A stretch of DNA of 39,191 nt. Origin: Kiloniellales bacterium (GTDB lineage Bacteria; Pseudomonadota; Alphaproteobacteria; Kiloniellales; JAKSBE01). The notes beneath the pieces are model-generated. The model worked only from the letters and a program-made list of their open reading frames with translations. It was not told the origin of the DNA and did not search any database. The stretch spans positions 1 to 39,191 of the forward strand of contig JAKSBE010000607.1 in NCBI GenBank assembly GCA_022361275.1. Reading direction: 5' to 3'. Shown piece after piece: positions 25,156 to 34,062 of this stretch (its first letter is position 1; each line of letters begins with the position of its first letter). The position numbers and the translations under genes are program-made.

Positions 25156-26319
25156 ATGACCGTGATCGCCGACAGCGCGGAACTGGCGGCTTTCTGCCGG
25201 CGGCAAGCCGCCGCCGACTTCCTGGCAATCGATACCGAGTTCCTGCGGGACACGACCTATTGGCCGAAGCTCTGCCTGGTCCAGTTGGGCGCGGCCGAGG
25301 GCGCGGTGGCCGTCGACACTCTGGCCAACGGCATGGACCTGACCCCCTTGGGCGCGCTCCTCGCCAACCAGAAGGTTCTCAAGGTCTTTCATTCGGCCCG
25401 CCAGGACATGGAGATCTTCTTCCACCTTTTCGGCCGGCTGCCCGAGCCGATTTTCGACACCCAGGTCGCCGCCATGGTCTGCGGATTCGGCGAATCCGTA
25501 TCCTACGACCGCCTGGTCTCGCAGATCGTCGGCGCCCGCCTGGACAAGGTCTCGCGCTTCGCCGACTGGTCGCATCGGCCCCTGACGCCGCGCCAGCTCG
25601 ACTACGCCCTGGCCGACGTGATCCACCTGCGGCCGATCTACGAGCGTTTGAGCCGGCAGTTGGAGAAGTCCGGCCGGGCGGCCTGGCTGTCGGAGGAGAT
25701 GACGGTCCTGACGACCCCGGCGACCTACGCGCTGGAGCCCGAGGAGGCCTGGCGCCGCCTCAAGTCCCGCTCCAACGACCGGCGCTTTCTGGCCGTCCTG
25801 AAGGCCCTGGCCGCCTGGCGGGAGGTCGAGGCCCAGCGCCGCGACGTCCCGCGCAACCGCATCCTGCGCGACGAGCAGCTGCTGGACATCGTCGCCCACA
25901 CGCCCGCGGACTCCAAGGCTTTGTCCCGCACCCGCGGCCTGAGCCGGGACTTCGCCGAGGGCCGCATGGGCCGCGGCATCCTGGAGGCGATCAAGGCCGG
26001 CCAGGCCACGCCCGCGGAGCAGCGGCCCAAGCCGCCGCAGCGGCACGAGCGGGTCTCGGGCCTGGGCCCGGTGGTCGACCTCCTGAAGGTGCTGCTGAAG
26101 GCCAAGTGCGAGGCCCACGGCGTCGCCCAGAAGCTGGTCGCCAGCGTCGCCGACCTCGAGCTGATCGCGGCGGACGACGAGGCCGAGGTGCCGGCGCTCA
26201 ACGGCTGGCGCCGCGAGATCTTCGGCGCCGACGCCATACGGCTCAAGCACGGGGAGCTGGCGCTGACGATCCGGGATCGCGAGGTCTGCCTCGCGGAGCC
26301 CGGCGGCAAGGCGCGCTGA
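25156..26319 (+). CDS. rnd: Ribonuclease D
   Basis: A 387-residue 3'-5' exoribonuclease of the DEDDy class. Exonuclease motifs are FLAIDTEFLRD (Asp and Glu), KVFHSARQDMEIFF (Asp) and the Tyr-Asp motif DYALADVIHL. An HRDC domain follows around residues 210-290 (FLAVLKALAAWREVEAQRRD, RILRDEQLLDIV). It trims tRNA and other stable RNA 3' ends. ATG 25156 is the family start. It has no ribosome binding site, but TATAGC ends six bases before it, which would give a leaderless mRNA. It is divergent from aspS and converges on ppx. Confidence 0.95.
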   Translation: MTVIADSAELAAFCRRQAAADFLAIDTEFLRDTTYWPKLCLVQLGAAEGAVAVDTLANGMDLTPLGALLANQKVLKVFHSARQDMEIFFHLFGRLPEPIFDTQVAAMVCGFGESVSYDRLVSQIVGARLDKVSRFADWSHRPLTPRQLDYALADVIHLRPIYERLSRQLEKSGRAAWLSEEMTVLTTPATYALEPEEAWRRLKSRSNDRRFLAVLKALAAWREVEAQRRDVPRNRILRDEQLLDIVAHTPADSKALSRTRGLSRDFAEGRMGRGILEAIKAGQATPAEQRPKPPQRHERVSGLGPVVDLLKVLLKAKCEAHGVAQKLVASVADLELIAADDEAEVPALNGWRREIFGADAIRLKHGELALTIRDREVCLAEPGGKAR

Positions 26320-26394
26320 GGGGCCGCGCCGGCCCCCTGCCGCGTTCTCTCCCGGGCGGCCCTGGTTTTCCGGTCGCCGGGCCGGGGTCTGCCT

Positions 26395-27906
26395 TCAGCT
26401 CCGGCTCTCGACGGCGTCGACGAGCTGGGCGAAGCGTCGCTCGACGACGTTGCCCGAGGGCACGGGACCGTGCTCGGGCAGGTTGAGCCGCAGGCGGTCC
26501 GCAGACCAGTGGAGATGGCAGTTCCGCAGCGCCTCCACCGTACCGGCCGAGAGGGTGTAGGCAAGCCGCAGGGCGAGGCCCAGGACCCTGGCGCGGTCGG
26601 CCTCCTCCGGGCTCAGCAGAACCCGGAAGCCGGCTATCGCCTCGGTGCCGCCGTAGCGCCAGGCCACGGTCAGGGCGAGGAAGGCCCGCTCGCGGTGGTC
26701 GGCGGCGAGAAACGGCCACTGCAGGAGCCGGTGCAGCGCCCAGGAGGCGCGGTAGTCCGGATGCTCGCGCCAGGCCAGGTCGGAAAAGTAGCAGGCCGCC
26801 CGCCGCAGCCGGGCATCGCCCTGGCTCTCGTTTTCGAAGAGCGCCGCCGACCAGGCGAAGAGCTCGGGCCCGAGGTCACCGAAGCGGTTGTCCCGCTCCA
26901 TCACGTCGCGGGCCACCTCCAGCAAGGGATCCTTGGCGCGCTCGGCCGCCGAGAGCTGGTTGAAGAGCCAGCCTTCGCGCAGTCCGTAGGCGGAGAAGAC
27001 CACCTCGCGCGGGCAAAGCCGGCGCAGCAGCCGCCGGAGGATCAGCGCCGCAGCCGGCAGGGTTTCCAGGCGGCGCGACGAGATGCTCTTGATCCTGGCG
27101 AGGGATTCCTTGGTCTGGCGCGCGACCACCCGGGTGAGGTCCTCCAGCTCGACGGCGGCCATGGTGTAGCCGTGGATGACCCTCAGGGGATAGCCGCGGC
27201 TTTCCATGCTGATCCGGGCCAGGGCGCGCCAGGAGCCGCCGACCGCGTAGAAGTGCGGTGCGATGTCCGCTTGCAGCCAGGGCAGCGAATCGAGCGCCTC
27301 CTCGATCCTCCGACGCAGGGCCTTTCCGTCGCGCCCGGTCTCGCCGATAAGCCGCAGGGGGCCTAGGGGCAGGGTCGCCAGATCCGTGACCTGGCCGGCC
27401 TGAATCCTCACGAGTTCCAGGGAGCCGCCTCCCAGGTCGCCCATGATGCCCTCCGCCAGAGGCGCGCCGGCCAGGACCCCTTCGGCGGAATAGCGGGCCT
27501 CCTCCTCGCCCTCCAGGACCCTGATGTCGCAGCCGGTGCGCCGCAGGACCTCGGCGACGAAGGCCGGGCCGTCCTCGGCCTCGCGCACGGCGGCCGTCGC
27601 CAGCATGGCGATCTCGTCCGACTGCATCGCCGCGGCCAGCTTGGCGAAGCGCTCCAGGTTCTTGAGCGCCGACTCGACGCCCGCGGGGTTGAGGTGCCCG
27701 GTCTCCCCCAGGCCGCGCGCGAGCCCGCAGAGCACCTTCTCGTTGAAGATCGGAACCGGAACCCTCTGGGGACCCTGGAAGGCGACCAGCCGGATCGAGT
27801 TGGACCCGATGTCGATCACCGCAACCCGGCGCTGGCCGCGCCGCTGGTTGCGGATCCCCGGTGTCAGGATGGGCAGGCGCATCCTGGACTTTCGGACGCT
27901 GGCCAT
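26395..27906 (-). CDS. ppx: Exopolyphosphatase/guanosine pentaphosphatase family
   Basis: A 503-residue Ppx/GppA protein. The actin-like ATPase fold begins with VAVIDIGSNSIRLVAF, then ATAAVREAEDG, EGEEEARYSAEGVL and the phosphate-binding GDLGGGSLELVRI. A helical C-terminal part of about 190 residues follows. It releases terminal phosphate from polyphosphate, or the 5' phosphate of pppGpp; the two activities cannot be separated by eye. It starts nine bases after the ppk stop, a classic pairing of polyphosphate synthesis and breakdown. The first residues before GQRRVAVID are basic and variable, so a start a little downstream is possible. Confidence 0.93.
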   Translation of the reverse strand: MASVRKSRMRLPILTPGIRNQRRGQRRVAVIDIGSNSIRLVAFQGPQRVPVPIFNEKVLCGLARGLGETGHLNPAGVESALKNLERFAKLAAAMQSDEIAMLATAAVREAEDGPAFVAEVLRRTGCDIRVLEGEEEARYSAEGVLAGAPLAEGIMGDLGGGSLELVRIQAGQVTDLATLPLGPLRLIGETGRDGKALRRRIEEALDSLPWLQADIAPHFYAVGGSWRALARISMESRGYPLRVIHGYTMAAVELEDLTRVVARQTKESLARIKSISSRRLETLPAAALILRRLLRRLCPREVVFSAYGLREGWLFNQLSAAERAKDPLLEVARDVMERDNRFGDLGPELFAWSAALFENESQGDARLRRAACYFSDLAWREHPDYRASWALHRLLQWPFLAADHRERAFLALTVAWRYGGTEAIAGFRVLLSPEEADRARVLGLALRLAYTLSAGTVEALRNCHLHWSADRLRLNLPEHGPVPSGNVVERRFAQLVDAVESRS

Positions 27907-27915
27907 GAAGGCGGT

Positions 27916-30102
27916 TCAAGACTCTTTGAGCATGAGGCGGGGGGCCTTCTTCGCCGACTTGAGAGCGCTGCCGCGCCCCGACAGGCTGGGATTGGTCATG
28001 AAGTAGGTGTGGATACTGAAGCTCTCGGAGTCCCACGGCAAGCGGCGATAGCCGCCGTCGGAGTCCAGGACCCAGGACTGCGCCTCGTCCTTGAGGTTGG
28101 CGATCATGATCTGCTCCAGCACCTGCTGGTGCACGGTCGGGTTCTCGATCTGCACCAAGGTCTCGACGCGCCGGTCAAGGTTGCGGGGCATCCAGTCGGC
28201 CGAGGAGATGAAGACCTTGGCCGAACGGGACGGCAAGCCGTTCCCGGCGCCGAAGCAGACGATCCGGCTGTGCTCGAGGAAGCGGCCGATCACGCTCTTG
28301 ACCGAGATGTGCTCCGATAGCCCCGGGATGCCCGGCCGCAGGCAGCAGATCCCGCGGATCACCAGATCGACCTGTACGCCGGCCTGGGAGGCGCGGTAGA
28401 GGGCATCGATGATGCTGCCGTCGACCAGGGAGTTCATCTTGGCCCAGATCGCGGCCTGACGCCCGGCCTTGGCGTGGCCGATCTCCTCGTCGATCAGGCG
28501 CAGCAGGGTCGCCCGCAGGGTGATCGGCGAGATCGCCAGCTTCTCCATGCGCTCAGGGCGGGCGTAGCCGGTCATGTAGTTGAACAGCCGCGCCGCGTCG
28601 TGGCAGAGCGCCGGGTCGCAGGTGAAGAAGGACAGGTCGGTGTAGATCTTCGCCGTGATCGGATGGTAGTTGCCGGTGCCGAAATGGACGTAGGAGCGCA
28701 GGGCGTGGCCTTCGCGGCGCACGACCAGCGAGACCTTGGCGTGGGTCTTGAGGTCGATGAAGCCGTAGACCACCTGCACGCCGGCCCGCTCCAGGTTGCG
28801 CGCCCAGCGGATGTTGCGGGCCTCGTCGAAGCGGGCCTTGAGCTCGACCAGCGCGGTCACGGTCTTGCCGGCCTCCGCCGCCTCGGCCAGGGCCGCGACG
28901 ATCGGCGAGTCCTCGCTGGTCCGGTAGAGCGTCTGCTTGATCGAGACCACCGCCGGGTCCAGCGCCGCCTGGCGGACGAACTGGACCACGACGTCGAAGC
29001 TCTCGTAGGGATGGTGGACGATGATGTCCTTGTCGCGGATCGCGGCGAAGCAGTCGCCGCCGAAGTCCCGTATCCGCTCCGGGAAGCGGATGTTGAAGGG
29101 GTCGAAGACCAGGTCCCGGCGGTCATCGACGATCAGCTGCTTGATGTCCGTGAGGCCGAGCATGCCGTCGAGGGCGTAGACGTCGCTCTCCTCGACATCC
29201 AGTTCGTCGATCACGAAGGCGCAGAGCGACTCCGACATCTCGGCGTTGACCGAGAGCCGGATCACGCTGCCGCGGCGGCGGCGCTTCAGCGCCGTCTCGA
29301 AGACCCGGACCAGATCCTCGGCCTCTTCCTCGATCTCGATGTCGCTGTCGCGGACCACCCGGAAATAGCCCAGCTCCTCGACCTCGAAGCCGGGGAACAT
29401 GCGCTCGAGATGCAGCTCGACGACCTGCTCCAGGCGGATGAAGCGGTGCTTGTCGCCAGGCAGCCGGGTGAAGCGCTCGAGCTGGTGCGGCACCGGGATC
29501 AGGCCGGTGATGTGCTTCTCGTCCTCGCCCCGGTCGAGGCGGATGACCATGCTGAAGCCGAGGTTGGGGATGAAGGGAAAGGGGTGCGAGGGATCGATGG
29601 CGATCGGGGTCAGGACCGGAAAGATCTCCTCGAGGAAATAGCGGGCCAGCCAGGCCTGCTCCTTCTTGGTCAGCTCCGTCGGATCCACGACCGCGATGCC
29701 CGCCTCGCGCAGGGCGCCCCGCAGACCGCGCCAGCAACGCTGCTGCTCCGCCATCAGGGCGGCGACCCGGGTGTTGATGGCGCTAAGCTGCTCGGCCGGA
29801 GTCATGCCCTCCTGGCTCGGAGTCTTGACTCCGGCCTGCTGCTGGCCCTTCAGGCCCGCGACCCGGACCATGTAGAATTCGTCCAGGTTGCTGGCCGAGA
29901 TCGACAGAAAGCGCAGCCTCTCCAGCAGCGGGTGGGAGGGATTGTCGGCCTCCTCCATGACCCGCTCGTTGAAGGCCAGCCAGGACAGCTCGCGATTGAT
30001 GAAGCGTTCGGGCGAGTCCGTCGGGATCCGTGGCGGCTCAACCAGGGTTTCCGGGCTGGCGGCCTCGGTATCGGACTTCGGGGCACTGGATGTCTTTTCC
30101 AC
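27916..30102 (-). CDS. ppk: Polyphosphate kinase 1
   Basis: A 728-residue PPK1 that makes polyphosphate from ATP. The N-domain has [15 protein letters not shown] and [19 protein letters not shown]. The two phospholipase D-like catalytic domains contain the autophosphorylated His454 ([15 protein letters not shown]) and the second conserved His in [11 protein letters not shown]. Length is standard. GTG 30102 is the start, preceded by GGAAGCAAG. It is first of a ppk-ppx pair. In related genomes hda often lies directly upstream; here sixA and an SDR gene come in between on the far side of a divergent promoter region. Confidence 0.96.
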   Translation of the reverse strand: MEKTSSAPKSDTEAASPETLVEPPRIPTDSPERFINRELSWLAFNERVMEEADNPSHPLLERLRFLSISASNLDEFYMVRVAGLKGQQQAGVKTPSQEGMTPAEQLSAINTRVAALMAEQQRCWRGLRGALREAGIAVVDPTELTKKEQAWLARYFLEEIFPVLTPIAIDPSHPFPFIPNLGFSMVIRLDRGEDEKHITGLIPVPHQLERFTRLPGDKHRFIRLEQVVELHLERMFPGFEVEELGYFRVVRDSDIEIEEEAEDLVRVFETALKRRRRGSVIRLSVNAEMSESLCAFVIDELDVEESDVYALDGMLGLTDIKQLIVDDRRDLVFDPFNIRFPERIRDFGGDCFAAIRDKDIIVHHPYESFDVVVQFVRQAALDPAVVSIKQTLYRTSEDSPIVAALAEAAEAGKTVTALVELKARFDEARNIRWARNLERAGVQVVYGFIDLKTHAKVSLVVRREGHALRSYVHFGTGNYHPITAKIYTDLSFFTCDPALCHDAARLFNYMTGYARPERMEKLAISPITLRATLLRLIDEEIGHAKAGRQAAIWAKMNSLVDGSIIDALYRASQAGVQVDLVIRGICCLRPGIPGLSEHISVKSVIGRFLEHSRIVCFGAGNGLPSRSAKVFISSADWMPRNLDRRVETLVQIENPTVHQQVLEQIMIANLKDEAQSWVLDSDGGYRRLPWDSESFSIHTYFMTNPSLSGRGSALKSAKKAPRLMLKES

Positions 30103-30193
30103 CTTGCTTCCCGTATCGAAACGGTGTCACGGAGACCCGCTGCGCAGCCTCCCGCCAAGTCCGCCAGCTTCGGGGATCACACCAATAGATAAC

Positions 30194-30242
30194 CCGAAAC
30201 GGCGGGGTTTCGGTGTTACATTCCGAGGCTAGCAAACTAGCC
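30194..30242. repeat. Two small inverted repeats in the ppk/sixA divergent gap
   Basis: CCGAAAC (30194-30200) pairs with GTTTCGG (30207-30213), and GGCTAG-CAAA-CTAGCC forms a second perfect hairpin at 30227-30242. They lie between divergent ppk and sixA and may be operators or leader hairpins. No Pho box could be recognised with confidence. Confidence 0.5.
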
Positions 30243-30296
30243 GCAAGCCCTGGCATAGCAACCCGAGATTGGCCGCCGGGACGACCTGAGGAGATC

Positions 30297-30812
30297 ATGC
30301 CGACCCTGATGCTTCTGCGCCACGCCAAGTCGGACTGGAGCGACCCCACCCTGGCCGATTTCGACCGGCCCCTGAACAGGCGCGGCCGCCGGGCGGCGCC
30401 CCTGATCGGCCGCTATCTGCGCAAGCAGGATCTGCTTCCGGACCTGGTGCTTTGTTCCGCGGCCCGGCGCGCCCAGCAGACCTGGGAGCTGGCCTCGACG
30501 AAGCTCAGGTCCGAGGTGCCGGTCAAACTCCTGCGCAGCCTCTACCTGGCGCCGCCGAGCCGGCTCCTGGCCGCCGTGCAGCGCCAGCCCGACGAGGTCG
30601 AGCGGCTGATGCTGGTCGGCCACAATCCGGGCATGGAGAATCTGGCGGCGCAGCTGTCCGGCGGCGGCAGAGCCGAGCTGCGCGCGCGCATGCAGGAGAA
30701 GTTCCCGACCGCGACCCTGGCCGTCTTCGGCTTCACCGCCAAGACCTGGGCCGCGGTCGCCTCCGGCGGCGGCGACCTCCAGCGTTTCGTCGTCGCCCGT
30801 GACCTCGAATAG
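30297..30812 (+). CDS. sixA: SixA-type phosphohistidine phosphatase
   Basis: A 171-residue histidine phosphatase-superfamily protein. The catalytic RHG-type motif reads LLRHAKSDWSDP, with the nucleophile His in RHA. The second His lies in LMLVGHNPGMENLA. DFDRPLNRRGRRAAPLIG is typical of the SixA branch, which removes phosphate from histidine in phosphotransfer proteins; in E. coli the target is the nitrogen PTS. The target here is unknown. AGGAGA seven bases before ATG 30297 is a strong ribosome binding site and rules out a longer start. It is divergent from ppk and its end meets the SDR gene five bases away. Confidence 0.9.
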   Translation: MPTLMLLRHAKSDWSDPTLADFDRPLNRRGRRAAPLIGRYLRKQDLLPDLVLCSAARRAQQTWELASTKLRSEVPVKLLRSLYLAPPSRLLAAVQRQPDEVERLMLVGHNPGMENLAAQLSGGGRAELRARMQEKFPTATLAVFGFTAKTWAAVASGGGDLQRFVVARDLE

Positions 30813-30817
30813 ACGGC

Positions 30818-31597
30818 CTACAGCGTGCCCGGAAAGGCGCCGCCGTCCAGCAGCAGGTTCTGGCCGGTGATGTAGCCGGCCTGGGCGCTGCAGAGGAAGG
30901 CGCAGGCCTCGCCGAACTCGGCAGGATCGCCGAAGCGTTCGGCCGGGTTGGCCTTCATGCGCGCCTGCCAGACCTCGTCGAAGCTCTTGCCCGAGGCCTC
31001 GGCGACGGACGTCACCGTGGACTTCAGGCGGTCCGTGGCGAAGGGCCCGGGCAGCAGGCCGTTGATCGTCACGTTGTGGGCCACGGTCTTGCGCGCGATC
31101 CCGGCGACGAAGCCGGTCAGGCCGGCCCGCGCGCCGTTGGACAGCCCGAGGATGTCGATCGGCGCCTTCACAGCCGAGGAGGTGATGTTGACGATGCGCC
31201 CGAAGCGCCGCGCGATCATGCCGTCGACCGTCGCCTTGATCAGTTCGATCGGGGTCAGCATGTTGGCGTCCACGGCGGCGATCCAGTCGTCCCGGGTCCA
31301 GTCCCGGAAGTTGCCCGGCGGCGGGCCGCCGGCGTTGTTGACCAGGATGTCCGGATCCGGGCAGGCCGCGAGAGCGGCCTGGCGTCCCTCGGGCGTGGTG
31401 ATGTCGCAGGCCACCGTGGTCACCGCCGCGCCGGTGGCCGCGCGGATCTCCTCCGCGGTCGCCTCCAGCGGCTCCGGGCTCCGGGCGAGGATGGTCACCT
31501 TCACCCCTTCGCGCGCGAGCGAGAAGGCGCAGGCCCGCCCCAGCCCTTTGCTCGCCGCGCAGACCAGCGCCGCCTTGCCGTCAATCCCGAGATCCAT
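30818..31597 (-). CDS. SDR-fold protein lacking the catalytic Tyr and Lys
   Basis: A 259-residue short-chain dehydrogenase/reductase-fold protein. The NAD(P)-binding region is modified (LVCAASKGLGRACA instead of TGxxxGxG), and NNAGGPPPGNF is present. The usual S-x12-Y-x3-K active site reads SSAVKAPIDILGLSNGARAGL, so Tyr is Ser153 and Lys is Arg157. C-terminal PGPFATDRL and LLLDGGAFPGTL are normal. Such LSN-x-x-RAGL proteins form a widespread SDR branch annotated as oxidoreductases; their activity is unclear to me. GGGGAGG precedes ATG 31597, and the start overlaps the end of hda by 17 bases, so the pair is probably coupled. Confidence 0.88.
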   Translation of the reverse strand: MDLGIDGKAALVCAASKGLGRACAFSLAREGVKVTILARSPEPLEATAEEIRAATGAAVTTVACDITTPEGRQAALAACPDPDILVNNAGGPPPGNFRDWTRDDWIAAVDANMLTPIELIKATVDGMIARRFGRIVNITSSAVKAPIDILGLSNGARAGLTGFVAGIARKTVAHNVTINGLLPGPFATDRLKSTVTSVAEASGKSFDEVWQARMKANPAERFGDPAEFGEACAFLCSAQAGYITGQNLLLDGGAFPGTL

Positions 31598-32318
31598 GGC
31601 GTTCCTCCCCAGCTTCGGTTTCCGTTTCCAGCCGTTTCGTCTCCAGCACCTGCCGGACCAGCGACACCGAGATGTCGCGGTGGTTCGCGAGCGCCGCGTC
31701 GTCGATCGCCTCGACCAGTTCGCCCAGGGCGGCAAAGGAACGCTCGATCCGCGGCAGGAGATAACCGACCACCGGCGCCGAGACCCGCAGCTGGCGGTCG
31801 GAGAAGAGCTTGATCAGCAGCGCCTCGATCAGCCGGTCGTCGGGCGGGCCGAGGGCCACCGCCTGCGCGGCCGCCAGACGGGACCGGAGATCCGCCAGGC
31901 CGCAGGGCCAGCGCGCGGGCGCCGAGGCGGCGGTCAGCAGCAGCCCGCCCTGCGCCTCGACGACCAGGTTGTAGAGATGGAGCAGGCGCTCTTGCCTTGC
32001 CGGGTCACCGGCCGCGAGCAGGCGGTCGACGTCCTCGATCAGCACCGCCTCGCCGTCGCCCGCCAACTCGGGCGGATCGCCGGTCTCGAAGGCCTCGGGG
32101 CTGACCTCATGGGCGCCGCTCGCCCGCCGCCAGACCTGGGCCAGGTGGCTCTTGCCCGCCCCCGGCGGCCCGTGGACCGCCAGGACCGGCTGTGGCCAAT
32201 CGGGCCAGCGGTCGATCCAGGCGACCGCGGTCTCGTTGCAGGGCGCGACCACGAAGTCCGCACGGCCCAGGGCCGGCCGCTGTGGCAGGTCGAGCGTCAG
32301 TTGCCGGAGCGCCGCCAT
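31581..32318 (-). CDS. hda: DnaA-related replication regulator Hda/HdaA
   Basis: A 245-residue AAA+ protein related to DnaA but without its DNA-binding domain. Residues 6-11 (QLTLDL) are a sliding-clamp binding motif. Walker A is GPPGAGKSHLAQVW and Walker B is VLIEDVDRLL; the lid region is rich in Leu and Arg. With the DNA-loaded clamp it stimulates DnaA-ATP hydrolysis and prevents re-initiation. Its start codon shares one base with the stop codon of the AI-2E permease gene, and its end overlaps the SDR gene. Permease-hda order is common in alphaproteobacteria. Confidence 0.92.
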   Translation of the reverse strand: MAALRQLTLDLPQRPALGRADFVVAPCNETAVAWIDRWPDWPQPVLAVHGPPGAGKSHLAQVWRRASGAHEVSPEAFETGDPPELAGDGEAVLIEDVDRLLAAGDPARQERLLHLYNLVVEAQGGLLLTAASAPARWPCGLADLRSRLAAAQAVALGPPDDRLIEALLIKLFSDRQLRVSAPVVGYLLPRIERSFAALGELVEAIDDAALANHRDISVSLVRQVLETKRLETETEAGEERHGSRD

Positions 32319-33415
32319 CAGTCCTGCGCCGCCTCGCCGCCGTCCGGGAGCGCGGTCCCCTGCCGGCCCTGATAATAGCCGCTGTCCAGATAGCGGCGCA
32401 GGAAGAAGCGCACCAGGACGCCGAGCACGGCAGCCACCGGCACCGCCAGGAGAATCCCGAGGAACCCGAAGAGCGCCCCGCCGGCGAGCAGGGCGAAGAT
32501 CACCCAGACCGGGTGCAGGCCGACCCGCTCGCCGACCAGCTTGGGGGTCAGGAAGTTGCCTTCGACCACCTGTCCGATCACGAAGATCGCCGCCACGATG
32601 CCGATCATGTACCACTCGTCGAACTGTACGAAGGCCAGTCCCACCGAGAGGCCGAGCCCGACGATCGAGCCGACGTAGGGGATGAAGGACAGCAGGCCGG
32701 CGATCAGGCCGATGATCAGACCGAAGCTCAGTCCGGCCAGGCTCAGGCCGATGCTGTAGAAGACCCCCAGGAGCAGGCAGACCGAAGCCTGGCCACGCAG
32801 GAAGCCGGCCAGGGTCTCGTCGACCCGGCGCAGCTCTTCGCGGATCTCCTCCGCGTGCTGGCGCGGCAGCCAGTCGTCGACCTGCTGCACCAGACGGTCC
32901 CAGTCGCGCAGCAGGTAGAAGGCGACGATCGGCGTGATCACCAGCAGCGAAAGGAAGTTCGCGAAATCGAAGCCGGCGCGCAGGACCCCGCCGAGGAAGT
33001 CGGTCACCCAGCGTACCGCCGTACCGGCCGACTGGCTCAGAGAGTCGCGCAGCCGGTCGGCGAGGGCCGGATCGATCCGATCCTGCATCCGGACGATCAG
33101 GTCGGCGAGGTAGCCGCGCAGGGTGTTGAGGAAGCCAGGCAGCCACTCGGCCAGGTCCACGACCTGGTTGACGATCAGCGGCAGCAGCAGGAGCAGCACC
33201 GCGACCACCAGCAGGGCGAAGACCAGAGAGACGATGCTGACCGCCAGGGTGCGGCTGAGCTTGTAGGTCTCCAGCCGGTCGCAGACCGGGTCCAGGAAAT
33301 AGGCCACCGCCATGCCGGCGACGAAGGGCAGCAGGACGCTGCGGAAGAGGTAAAGCACCAGGAAGAAGACGGCGATGCCGACCAGCCAGAAGCGCAGTTC
33401 CCGCCCGATGGTCAC
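32318..33415 (-). CDS. AI-2E family (PerM-like) membrane protein
   Basis: A 365-residue protein with about eight membrane segments: three near the N-terminus (FWLVGIAVFFLVLYLF and others), a cytoplasmic or periplasmic helical part, then paired C-terminal segments with SFIPYVGSIVGLGLSVGL and GNFLTPKLVGERVGLHPVW, the family signatures. Members include putative quorum signal exporters and Na+/H+ antiporters, so the substrate is open. GTG 33415 is selected because GGAGG lies just upstream and GTGA overlaps the preceding stop codon by four bases. Longer in-frame starts have no similarity. It is the middle of a tightly packed minus-strand operon. Confidence 0.9.
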   Translation of the reverse strand: MTIGRELRFWLVGIAVFFLVLYLFRSVLLPFVAGMAVAYFLDPVCDRLETYKLSRTLAVSIVSLVFALLVVAVLLLLLPLIVNQVVDLAEWLPGFLNTLRGYLADLIVRMQDRIDPALADRLRDSLSQSAGTAVRWVTDFLGGVLRAGFDFANFLSLLVITPIVAFYLLRDWDRLVQQVDDWLPRQHAEEIREELRRVDETLAGFLRGQASVCLLLGVFYSIGLSLAGLSFGLIIGLIAGLLSFIPYVGSIVGLGLSVGLAFVQFDEWYMIGIVAAIFVIGQVVEGNFLTPKLVGERVGLHPVWVIFALLAGGALFGFLGILLAVPVAAVLGVLVRFFLRRYLDSGYYQGRQGTALPDGGEAAQD

Positions 33416-34035
33416 AGGTCCCCCTCCATGTCCAGCGCGCGCAGGCCCCATTTGTAGATGTAGGCGCCGCCGGAGAGGATCGTCGTCGCGGCGACCGCCC
33501 AGGTCAACGTCTCGGTGATCCAGGGCTGGGTGATCCCGAAGCCCGACTTGCCCAGGACCACGAGTACCAGGACGATCTGGAAGGCGGTGTTGACCTTGCT
33601 GATCCACAAGGGCTCCATTTTGAGCGACTGGGTCAGGGTCTGGAACAGGATCGCCCCGCCGACGATCATCAGGTCCCGCGACACGATCAGGATCACCAGC
33701 CAGGGCTCGATCACGCCGAGATGTCCGAGGGTCACGTAGACCGAGACCAGCAGGGCCTTGTCGGCGATCGGATCGAGATAGGCGCCGATCTCGGTCACGG
33801 CGCCGAATTGCTTGGCGATCAAGCCGTCGACGGCATCGGACACTCCGGCCGCCAGAAACAGCCAGAAGGCGAAGATGAAGGCCTCCTCCAGCAGGACGTA
33901 GATCATCAGCGGCACGGCGATCAGCCGGGCGAGCGTGATCAGGTTCGGCAGGAGCGAGAGCAGCGTGGATGGAGTCACGTCGATGTCATCGGGAACCGGC
34001 CCGCGCGGCGCCGCAAAGACGCCCGCTCGGACCAC
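33412..34035 (-). CDS. CDP-alcohol phosphatidyltransferase (PgsA/cardiolipin synthase-like)
   Basis: A 207-residue membrane enzyme. The CDP-alcohol motif is present as SDAVDGLIAKQFGAVTEIG followed by AYLDPIADK, which gives the D-G-x2-A-(R/K)-x8-G-x3-D-x3-D pattern with Lys in place of the usual Arg. About five membrane segments surround it, and the start PNLITLARLIAVP is typical. Likely product is phosphatidylglycerol phosphate or cardiolipin; the acceptor cannot be decided here. GTG 34035 has AAAGGG in front; a later GTG at 33978 lacks a binding site. The permease gene overlaps its end by four bases. Confidence 0.88.
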   Translation of the reverse strand: MVRAGVFAAPRGPVPDDIDVTPSTLLSLLPNLITLARLIAVPLMIYVLLEEAFIFAFWLFLAAGVSDAVDGLIAKQFGAVTEIGAYLDPIADKALLVSVYVTLGHLGVIEPWLVILIVSRDLMIVGGAILFQTLTQSLKMEPLWISKVNTAFQIVLVLVVLGKSGFGITQPWITETLTWAVAATTILSGGAYIYKWGLRALDMEGDL

Positions 34036-34062
34036 CCAGCCCTTTTAGGAGGAGGCCATGGC

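Noticed and set aside
26320-26336. GGGGCC-GCGCC-GGCCCC hairpin between rnd and ppx as bidirectional terminator
   Set aside because: No T-run on either side, and short GC palindromes of this kind are frequent by chance in this DNA.
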